Assembly (NCBI GenBank): GCA_012103475.1
Contig: WLWS01000001.1
Coordinates: 248,001-312,000 of the forward strand
Source: Gammaproteobacteria bacterium
Lineage (GTDB): Bacteria; Pseudomonadota; Gammaproteobacteria; Eutrophobiales; Eutrophobiaceae
DNA: 64,000 nucleotides
Direction: 5' to 3'
In this document: positions 57,440 through 64,000 of the stretch, one piece after another
Layout: the number at the start of each line of letters is the position of its first letter
Position numbering within the stretch: the stretch's first letter is position 1
Program-made: the position numbers and the translations under genes
The notes under the pieces: model-generated
What the model saw: the letters and a program-made list of their open reading frames with translations, nothing else
The model's database searches: none
Told to the model about the DNA's origin: nothing

Positions 57440-58592
57440 CTTCGCGATCCTGAATGGAAAGAGCAGAAGGGTTCAAGGCTTCCTGTGAGTGCACTGCATT
57501 CTTATTGCGATAAAGGGACTGATCAGCGCTATGGTAAAGCGCTGTGCTGGTGATCTCCGAGGACAGAGGCGCACTCACCAGACCATAACTCAAGGTAACC
57601 GGGTTACTGCAAATGGAAGACTCTCTGAAGTTTCTCTCAATATTTTGAATAACCTCATCAACAAAGTTTTGCGGATCATCGCTGACAAATATCAAAACAA
57701 ATTCGTCACCACCGAAGCGCAAAAGATATCCCTTATCACGCAATGCAGAAATGAACATCGAACTAATCACTTTCAGGACTTCATCACCAAAATCGTGACC
57801 GTAAGTGTCATTCAATATTTTAAAATCATCCAGATCGAGTATTGCATAATGGAAACTCTTCGAATTGCCTTCAAAATCCTCAAGCAGACCATTAATGGCA
57901 GTCTGCAGATAACGGCGATTCCAGGCCCCGGTAAGCGGATCAACATTTGAAAGAAGAAAAAGATGATTTCTGGTTTTCTCCAGATCAAAACGGGTATTCA
58001 GATCCTTTTTGCGGATTTTGACATTCCGGGCAACCAGTAAGAGACTGACCGAAGCCGTCGCCAGCATTAAGAACTGCAGAACCAGAAGCGTGTCCGAACC
58101 AAAGCGTGTTGTCATACCAGTGGTTGAAAATGTAAACATAAAATAAATGAGGCTGACAGCGATCAGGGCTTCACGAACTCCCCACGGAACCATGGGCACC
58201 GCCATGAAAAGTAATACGACATTAGCGAAAAGCATAATGTTGAAGGAACTTGTCTGATGCGCAATTGAAAGATAGGCCGTGGCACTAACGGTTAACAGGG
58301 TAATGCCCAGAACATATAAATCGTTGACACTTTCCGGGCGATTTGCAGATATATAAATATGCGCACAAAGAACGGCTACGAGGCTGTAGGTGTAAAAATA
58401 GATAGGGCTCAAATCCAGTTTGACGTAGATTGGCGCTGCGATCACGATTAAGACAAAAAACAACAGACTCATGGTTTTCAGGCCACGTCGGGTTTCGTCA
58501 AGTAACTGGCTACTGGCGTAGTTGCATAACTCCGGGTCGGAGAAATCGATAGTTGACCAGAGCGATCTGAAACTTTTTACATTTTTAACCAT
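57333..58592 (-). CDS. Membrane-bound GGDEF diguanylate cyclase
   Basis: A 419-residue protein: about six membrane helices (residues 35-205), a short linker (KKDLNTRFDLEKTRNHL) and a GGDEF domain (VDPLTGAWNRRYLQ, then LRFGGDEFVLIF). The active GGDEF loop is complete, so it probably makes cyclic di-GMP, a usual switch of pilus and biofilm behaviour. After the domain a tail of about 45 residues reads through the start of the pilM-like gene. Placed between the minor pilin genes and pilM. Confidence 0.88.
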   Translation of the reverse strand: MVKNVKSFRSLWSTIDFSDPELCNYASSQLLDETRRGLKTMSLLFFVLIVIAAPIYVKLDLSPIYFYTYSLVAVLCAHIYISANRPESVNDLYVLGITLLTVSATAYLSIAHQTSSFNIMLFANVVLLFMAVPMVPWGVREALIAVSLIYFMFTFSTTGMTTRFGSDTLLVLQFLMLATASVSLLLVARNVKIRKKDLNTRFDLEKTRNHLFLLSNVDPLTGAWNRRYLQTAINGLLEDFEGNSKSFHYAILDLDDFKILNDTYGHDFGDEVLKVISSMFISALRDKGYLLRFGGDEFVLIFVSDDPQNFVDEVIQNIERNFRESSICSNPVTLSYGLVSAPLSSEITSTALYHSADQSLYRNKNAVHSQEALNPSALSIQDREDETITAFYIKQADIDNQNRPDWYRFWYPAPQSGSI

Positions 58593-58690
58593 CCTCGAAG
58601 CGCACCTTGTATAGAATCTGAAATTTTTCCAACCCTCAGTGACTTAGCGGCAGATACCGATTGATCTTTAGTTGTAATAACAGGGCTTTT

Positions 58691-61600
58691 TCAGGGTTCT
58701 GGAGCAATACCTATAGTGAACGTTATGTATTGTTCGGAGGCGGTAAGGGAGAAGTTCTCGATACCGCTATCGCCGGATTCGCTCTGTGTGGTATAGCCGG
58801 CACCACCGGAAACCGTACCGGTTCCGCTTCTGCTTTCTGCCATGTCGATATCGGTATGAGCACTCAAACCTGTACTACCTGAGTTGATATCATCATCATC
58901 AAACCCTCCAAGACGAAGGATCAGGGTATTAGCAACGTCCGTCGTGATCTCGGGACTCAAAGGCTGACTGGATGTACCTGTTGCTTTTTCAAATTTATTT
59001 AGTGGATCCGAACTATCATGGCCACTGAATCGCATGACCATGCCATAGGCCTCCTGACTCCCGGACCAGCTGAAAGTATAACTGGCAGGTTCTGATGAAC
59101 CTGCCAACTTCCACCATGAGCCAAAAGTTATAGCAGCACTTTCATCAAGTACTTCGATCTTTTCCCAACCCGCCTGATCAGCGAGCGCAGAGGCAGTATT
59201 TCCATCCGTCACCACAAAAGCGATAAGTAATTCCATCGCCTGTGTTCCGCTCGGTTTATCAATTGTCAAACTGGTCCCATTGCTACCCAGTGTATTGTCA
59301 CTAAAGCTTTCAAAAACAACACCGCTGGCACTACCTCCACCACCACTCACCAGTGCGCTGATTTCGCTTCCATCCAGAGCCCTGTTATAAATGCGAACAT
59401 CATCAAGTAAACCATTCCAGAGCTTGCTGCTCTCCCAGTTGTTGCCAATTTCCAGTTGTGCTGTATTAGTATTCATAGTCGCACTGGTCGATGAAGTACT
59501 CACCACGATACCATCTACATACAATGCGACGGTATTGGCAGCATCATCAAATGTCGCCGTCAGATGATGCCACTGATTCGCGCTCACAGAGGTCGATGCT
59601 GAAAAGAAATTTCCACCGATACCCAGATAGAGCGTGCTACCCGACAGTGCCATCCAGTAGCCATCATTCTGACCGCTCTGCTCTTTGCTAACAATTCGAT
59701 AACTAGAAGACAGGGAGCTATCCTGATTATTGACCCAGGCGCTAATAGTGATCGCATCACTTATCGACAATTCTGTGCTATGCGGAACAATGATACGATC
59801 GTTGCTGCCGTCAAAATCCACTGCGCCATCAACTTGTCCGGAAGATGTCCAGTTAGGTCCGTTAGTCAATGTTCCATCATGCCCACCTTCGGAATCTGTT
59901 GCTGTCGTTCCGCTGCCTTCATCCAGGTTCCAGTGTGCAATCGGATCCAGACTCGGCTCCGGTGACTCTGGCTCCGCTTCTGTTGAACAATAATATAGCC
60001 TCAAGGCCGGTGCTTTTCCCGACGAACCGTCATAACTTTCTGCCGTGCGTAGGCCACTCCCCTCAGCGATTATGGCTATGGCACTACCTTTAACCCAGCC
60101 GGGCCGATCAACAACTTCCTGTACCATTCCGGCAAGATCAGGGCTGGTCACAGAATCACCTGTAGAAGACCAGCTCGGCACCTCAGACCAGTCAATTGAG
60201 GCACTGGTCCTGATTCTGGAACTCAGATTGGAAGAAACAGAACTGAACGTGAGAGCGTTGTCGCTTGCCTCGGCGCTAAAACTGACACTGGTCGCTATGC
60301 TGCTTGTCTCGTCGATAACCATGTCGATATAGGCACCAATCACGCGACTGCCGGGTGGAATATTCACACTATCAAAACGAAGACCAACAATCATGTCGCT
60401 GGAAAATTCCGAGTCGTAACCAAACTCAAGGTCAGTACTGTCCAGATACATGTTCTGATTAGTCGTATACTCCTCAGCATCATCGCTGCCCGTGCTGATA
60501 CGAATAGTTTCACTGCTTTCGTTTTCACAGCTCAGAGGATTTTCAGACGCCCATAACAGCGAACGCCGGAGTATCGTTTCGCCATCCTCCGTCAAACCTT
60601 CAAAATCAAAGTCATCCGACTCGCCCCAGGGAAGCTGGACACGCCGGCCCGAAGCCGTACCGCTTAGAAGACTGGCATCCTTTTCCACCAGAGCCAGACC
60701 CGGATCTCCCTGAAAGGTCCCGAGAGTTTGCAGCCCGCTGGCCAGATTGCCATACAGGTAAGTAGCGTCGTCTACGCTATCGAAGAGTGTCAGGGCACCA
60801 GTTAAGAAAGGCTGAGTGATGTAGTGACTGTTGTCGGTAATGATCAAATCAGACTCCGGCCAGCTTACGCTTGCATCAGACAAACCGAATTCTTCGTCCA
60901 GTCTGTATTCCTCATAGACCACACCAATGCTCGCCGCACTCAGCTTCTTGCCTACAGTGTCAGCGAGGACTGTTTCCGATATATAAACCACATCATTTTC
61001 ACTAAGCGCAGCGTCAATATCAGTTTGTGAACTGTCGTCAGAAAGCAGGTTCACTGTGTAGCCCCAGCTTTCAAGCAAGCTCTGTCGGACGGTTTCCGCC
61101 TTGCTCAAATTGTTACTTTTATCGACGAGGAACAGAACATTGCCGTTGGTGACTTCTGATACCGTCGTGCATACCACCCCACATTCACAGGCATAAGTGA
61201 TAGTCAGACTCGGATGGCGTGCAGCATTGCTATGGTCGCTGGTTTCGAATTGTTCACCAGCAGCCCCGGCGAGCGCCGTGCTAAGTACGACGCCATGATT
61301 CGGGTAGCCACCATTGATCCAGTCCTGTACAAGACTGGCGATATCCCATTCGTAGCGTGTGTTACTGGCTGGCCCCACATTGGTTGTAGCGATCACAGTA
61401 GAGTCGAAGTCGACACCGGCAGTAGCCCAGTTCGTTCCATTCTCGCGGGAATTCCAGCTGACAAAATCTTCATTCCACGAGTTGGTGATGCGATGGGCCG
61501 TGACAGGCACACCGGAACCGGAACCGCTTTTGTGATGCAGAGATAAAGTAGCACTTAACACCTTCGCTGACCCTGGTATTGTACTCACATCGAACTCGAG

Positions 61601-62110
61601 CAGGGTCCGGGTCACGTCGGTACCATTACGAGATACCCACGTCACGTCTTCTGTACCGTAGTTGTTAGCTGGTTGTTGCTGCCAGACTTCCGCATCTTTG
61701 CCATCGCTGGCATCCGGCTGCAGCACCAGAACCTCTGAAGGCTGATAAATGGAAACCAGATTTCGACTTAGCGTTCGTGTTACGCCATTAGTCAGAGTGC
61801 CAACAGCGGAGAGCGTTACCGGAGAGCCGCTTGTCGGTGTGAAACTGGCGCTATAGGAGTGATCGCCGAAGTTAGTCGACGCCAGGGCATAGTTTTCGCA
61901 GTTATTATTGTTGGCCATCCACAGAGCGTGCTGTAAGCCCGCCTCGGCCAGATATTGCGCCTCCCTTGCCTGAGACTCAGCATCTGCCATATTTATCTGG
62001 ATCGCACCGCTTCTGTTCATTAGAAAGGCAATCGCGGCAATCAGGGTGATGGCAAGTACCACCGGTAATAATATAAATCCCCGTGGCTGTTTTAGCTGAC
62101 CTCCACTCAC
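58691..62110 (-). CDS. Prepilin-like adhesin: PilX-type start with DNRLRE and LamG domains
   Basis: A 1139-residue protein. It opens with a class III prepilin signal (KQPRGFILLPVVLAITLIAA) lacking the +5 glutamate, as in PilX, and AEAGLQHALWMA. Then come a DNRLRE-type domain (about 120-306), a Rossmann-like segment (about 315-520; VLFLVDKSNNLSKAETVRQSLLESWGY), a second DNRLRE-like domain (about 535-720), a LamG/concanavalin-like domain (about 720-915; AHWNLDEGSGTTATDSEGGH) and a C-terminal beta domain. The order suggests a pilus-tip adhesin that binds carbohydrate or surface. GTG start overlaps the preceding stop (GTGA). No comparable architecture is named here with certainty. Confidence 0.8.
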   Translation of the reverse strand: MSGGQLKQPRGFILLPVVLAITLIAAIAFLMNRSGAIQINMADAESQAREAQYLAEAGLQHALWMANNNNCENYALASTNFGDHSYSASFTPTSGSPVTLSAVGTLTNGVTRTLSRNLVSIYQPSEVLVLQPDASDGKDAEVWQQQPANNYGTEDVTWVSRNGTDVTRTLLEFDVSTIPGSAKVLSATLSLHHKSGSGSGVPVTAHRITNSWNEDFVSWNSRENGTNWATAGVDFDSTVIATTNVGPASNTRYEWDIASLVQDWINGGYPNHGVVLSTALAGAAGEQFETSDHSNAARHPSLTITYACECGVVCTTVSEVTNGNVLFLVDKSNNLSKAETVRQSLLESWGYTVNLLSDDSSQTDIDAALSENDVVYISETVLADTVGKKLSAASIGVVYEEYRLDEEFGLSDASVSWPESDLIITDNSHYITQPFLTGALTLFDSVDDATYLYGNLASGLQTLGTFQGDPGLALVEKDASLLSGTASGRRVQLPWGESDDFDFEGLTEDGETILRRSLLWASENPLSCENESSETIRISTGSDDAEEYTTNQNMYLDSTDLEFGYDSEFSSDMIVGLRFDSVNIPPGSRVIGAYIDMVIDETSSIATSVSFSAEASDNALTFSSVSSNLSSRIRTSASIDWSEVPSWSSTGDSVTSPDLAGMVQEVVDRPGWVKGSAIAIIAEGSGLRTAESYDGSSGKAPALRLYYCSTEAEPESPEPSLDPIAHWNLDEGSGTTATDSEGGHDGTLTNGPNWTSSGQVDGAVDFDGSNDRIIVPHSTELSISDAITISAWVNNQDSSLSSSYRIVSKEQSGQNDGYWMALSGSTLYLGIGGNFFSASTSVSANQWHHLTATFDDAANTVALYVDGIVVSTSSTSATMNTNTAQLEIGNNWESSKLWNGLLDDVRIYNRALDGSEISALVSGGGGSASGVVFESFSDNTLGSNGTSLTIDKPSGTQAMELLIAFVVTDGNTASALADQAGWEKIEVLDESAAITFGSWWKLAGSSEPASYTFSWSGSQEAYGMVMRFSGHDSSDPLNKFEKATGTSSQPLSPEITTDVANTLILRLGGFDDDDINSGSTGLSAHTDIDMAESRSGTGTVSGGAGYTTQSESGDSGIENFSLTASEQYITFTIGIAPEP

Positions 62111-63069
62111 AGGCTACCACCCACTCGAATCCGGGTTGTTACACGGCTTGATTCACCATCTGCATTACTTAAGGTTAGAATCAGATCAACCAGAACCGCC
62201 CGTGCGGAAGCCTGAAAGATGCGCTCGACACGAAATTCACTGACATTATCCGCAAGTGTGTATTCAGAGTAGTCATTGCCATCGACAGGATCTATATTCG
62301 GAATGCGCTGAATAAGAGTACTGCCACTCTGATAAAACACCACCGCATCAAGCCAGTCTTCGTCGTTGCTACCATCTTCATCATCGTCATCAACATCGAT
62401 CACACCTGCTTTATTGTCAGCACTATTATCATCCGACAAATCTTCATCAATTGCACCGTCGTTATCATCATCCAGCCCGTTGGCGATGTCTTCATCAAAA
62501 TCGCCATCTTCGTCATCATCCTTGGAATTTAATCCGTTATCGATAATGCCATCACCATTGTCATCTATATTTACAATTCCAGAAGCTGAGTCATTACTAC
62601 TATCATCTCCAGTGTCTTCGTCAATCAGTTCAGGTTCGTTGGAATCACGTGAATCATTGTTATTCAAATCAAGATAGTCTTTATCATTATTGCCATCGGC
62701 CCAGCCATCGTTATTACGATCCAGATCAGAAGCCAGCGTCACTGCAAGAACGCCAGGATCACGAACTGACTCACTCCAGACCGTATTTGTATTTTCCGGC
62801 AGAGGCAGTATCAGCCTCTCACTACGACTAACCGCCTTGACCATCTGCTGCATGGCAAATCTGGCCTGCTGCTGAAGATTATTATTACTATGTACAACTC
62901 GTTCTGCCTTGAGTGCCGTCACTACCACACCACCTAGTCCCGCAATCAGCAAGGATGCGATGGTGACTGCCGCCGTCAGCTCAATGAGACTCATGCCCTG
63001 TTGCACCTGTGCACACAGTGACTGCCTGTTGAAGTTTTTTCTATAAGGCGCTGAGGCTTTCGAGCGCAT
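62107..63069 (-). CDS. PilW-like minor prepilin with Asp-rich calcium-type insert
   Basis: A 320-residue prepilin. The signal QQGMSLIELTAAVTIASLLIAG has the G/M cut site and glutamate at +5. Residues 115-239 form an Asp/Asn-rich insert with repeated DxDxDG-like loops (NIDDNGDGIIDN, DDDEDGDFDED, DDDNDGAIDED), as in dockerin or thrombospondin type 3 calcium sites. The flanking parts are ordinary minor pilin. GGAAG precedes the ATG, which overlaps the preceding PilV-like gene by 29 bases. Confidence 0.85.
   Translation of the reverse strand: MRSKASAPYRKNFNRQSLCAQVQQGMSLIELTAAVTIASLLIAGLGGVVVTALKAERVVHSNNNLQQQARFAMQQMVKAVSRSERLILPLPENTNTVWSESVRDPGVLAVTLASDLDRNNDGWADGNNDKDYLDLNNNDSRDSNEPELIDEDTGDDSSNDSASGIVNIDDNGDGIIDNGLNSKDDDEDGDFDEDIANGLDDDNDGAIDEDLSDDNSADNKAGVIDVDDDDEDGSNDEDWLDAVVFYQSGSTLIQRIPNIDPVDGNDYSEYTLADNVSEFRVERIFQASARAVLVDLILTLSNADGESSRVTTRIRVGGSL
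62353..62727 (-). repeat. Aspartate-rich calcium-loop repeats in the PilW-like pilin
   Basis: About five degenerate loops of the D-x-D-x-D-G type over 125 codons, giving TCATCATCG-like runs on the plus strand. Spacing between loops is irregular (about 12-25 residues). Confidence 0.75.
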
Positions 63070-63481
63070 GAGGGCTTCCTTCGATTTCCACCTTTATCCA
63101 TATCAAATCGGATTCAGTACCAGTAAAGGGATCGTTATCGGCATCACTGTTATCTGCATCATAAGCAGAAAGAAAGACCAGTCGGTTAAGCACACGTCCG
63201 TTGGAATAAGTGACACTGTCTGAATAAGAGCTGCTGACTGTCTCACTACCTGCTGCCGCAGCGGCACTTTGTAAGGCCGAAAAAGGCTCGGCCAGCACCT
63301 GCTCCATCAGCGCGTAGCTCTGATAGCGATCTTCTGCCAGTTGTTGTTGTATGCCGCTGGCCTGGATACCGGGTTGCAAGGCCTGCATCGCCGGTACCAG
63401 AGTAATCGCGACCAGGGCGCTGGCGACCAGAACCTCTGCGTAGGAAAATCCCTGCTCACACCTACTTTTGAATTTCACCAT
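63041..63481 (-). CDS. PilV/MshD-like minor prepilin
   Basis: About 146 residues. The prepilin signal EQGFSYAEVLVASALVAITL has the cut site after glycine and glutamate at +5. The rest is a short, mostly beta minor pilin. Its ATG overlaps the preceding stop (TGATG); a GTG one codon earlier is also possible. Confidence 0.82.
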   Translation of the reverse strand: MVKFKSRCEQGFSYAEVLVASALVAITLVPAMQALQPGIQASGIQQQLAEDRYQSYALMEQVLAEPFSALQSAAAAAGSETVSSSYSDSVTYSNGRVLNRLVFLSAYDADNSDADNDPFTGTESDLIWIKVEIEGSPHALESLSAL

Positions 63482-64000
63482 CACTGAATGCTTACCCGAC
63501 CGGTCATTGGTTCAACAACAACGACTCGTTGATCGTTACCCATAGTCAAAGTGATGGACGCGTTTTGCAACATGTAGTCAGTGCCCAGAACGCTGTATTT
63601 GGGGATTCCTTCCGCACTGAAACCCAGATAACTCGAACTGCTGAATGAACCTTCAAAGTTAAAACTGGCGCTGCTTAGATCCACACCTGCCATACGCGAG
63701 TCGTCATCGAGCGCGATATCATAGAGTTTTTTATCAACAGGATGACGGACATCGTAATTGGGCAGCAATCCCGGCTTACTATAAACCCGGACACGTTCAT
63801 TGATATTGCTGGTATTGATGCCGTGAGCTGTACCGGTTCGAATAGCTTCTGTGCGTGCAAATCTGGCGGCTGCCGCGATTTCGGCTGCTGCCAGATCCAG
63901 CTTTACTGGATTACCGGAAGAAAGTGGAGGGAGTGCAATTACTGCCAGTATGCCGATCGTGGCGACTACGATCATCATTTCGATCAGAGTGTATCCATTC
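63481..64000 (-). CDS. GspH/FimT-like minor prepilin, N-terminus beyond window
   Basis: The frame runs to the window edge. It reads GYTLIEMMIVVATIGILAVIALP, a class III prepilin helix with glutamate at +5, so the true start lies just outside. The rest (AAAEIAAAARFARTEAIRTG and a C-terminal RVVVEPMTGRVSIQ) is typical of GspH/FimT-like pseudopilins. It heads a series of four prepilin-like genes on the same strand. Confidence 0.87.
   Translation of the reverse strand, partial: NGYTLIEMMIVVATIGILAVIALPPLSSGNPVKLDLAAAEIAAAARFARTEAIRTGTAHGINTSNINERVRVYSKPGLLPNYDVRHPVDKKLYDIALDDDSRMAGVDLSSASFNFEGSFSSSSYLGFSAEGIPKYSVLGTDYMLQNASITLTMGNDQRVVVVEPMTGRVSIQ

Noticed and set aside
62366..62677. Serine-rich plus-strand open frame with TCATCATCG runs, CRISPR-like at first sight
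   Set aside because: The repeats are irregular and are the complement of the Asp-rich loops in the PilW-like pilin; there are no spacers.

Overview
The window looks like chromosome from an uncultivated, probably aquatic gammaproteobacterium. Supporting this are a queA-tgt pair, a PilMNOPQ/MshI-L-like pilus assembly cluster with minor prepilins, an HDOD protein, a TonB-dependent receptor, Tat- and Sec-exported hydrolases and moderate GC. On this ordinary backbone sit two cofactor systems unusual for the group: a complete bacillithiol operon (bshC-bshA-bshB1) and a coenzyme F420 module (an F420-type methylene-tetrahydromethanopterin dehydrogenase, an FrhB-like Fe-S flavoprotein and an Rv3520c-type luciferase-like oxidoreductase).

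Layout. 1-5 kb: an edge-truncated amidohydrolase, a DinB-fold protein that could be a bacillithiol S-transferase, and the bsh operon. 4.8-32 kb: a catabolic region with a periplasmic beta-lactamase-fold hydrolase, a PQQ dehydrogenase, a creatininase-TPR fusion, two exported amidohydrolases, a broken TonB receptor, a DUF885 peptidase, a Tat dipeptidase, a luciferase-like monooxygenase with an internal stop, a LysR regulator, a molybdenum hydroxylase (two genes), an Fe-S protein, a DUF692/MNIO enzyme with its partner, and a fused hydantoinase/oxoprolinase. Two near-identical palindromes (15.1 and 21.2 kb) suggest that the LysR protein ties the receptor/amidohydrolase genes to the molybdenum hydroxylase genes. 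The enzyme set suggests uptake and ring opening of cyclic amides or N-heterocycles; this is inference.

32-41 kb: a same-strand, tightly spaced run queA - tgt - F420 oxidoreductase - mtd - frhB-like - acetolactate synthase - FAD amine oxidase. 41-47.6 kb: a LuxR-type regulator divergent from a three-gene exported system of unknown function: a large protein with three cysteine-framed repeats, a small periplasmic protein and an outer-membrane barrel. 47.7-52.2 kb: tRNA-Leu(CAA), a styrene-monooxygenase-like flavoprotein, a RidA homologue, cobalt-type nitrile hydratase alpha/beta and an AraC regulator. 52.3-64 kb: an HDOD protein, secretin and PilP/O/N/M-like proteins, a GGDEF protein, and four prepilin-like proteins. 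One of these carries Asp-rich calcium-type loops and another is a 1139-residue adhesin-like fusion.

Five genes are interrupted: two by frameshift (TonB receptor, FrhB-like) and three by an in-frame stop explicable as a single C-to-T change (luciferase-like oxidoreductase, FAD oxidoreductase, outer-membrane barrel). Whether this is gene decay, sequence error or recoding cannot be settled from the window alone. No CRISPR array, insertion sequence or rRNA was seen.
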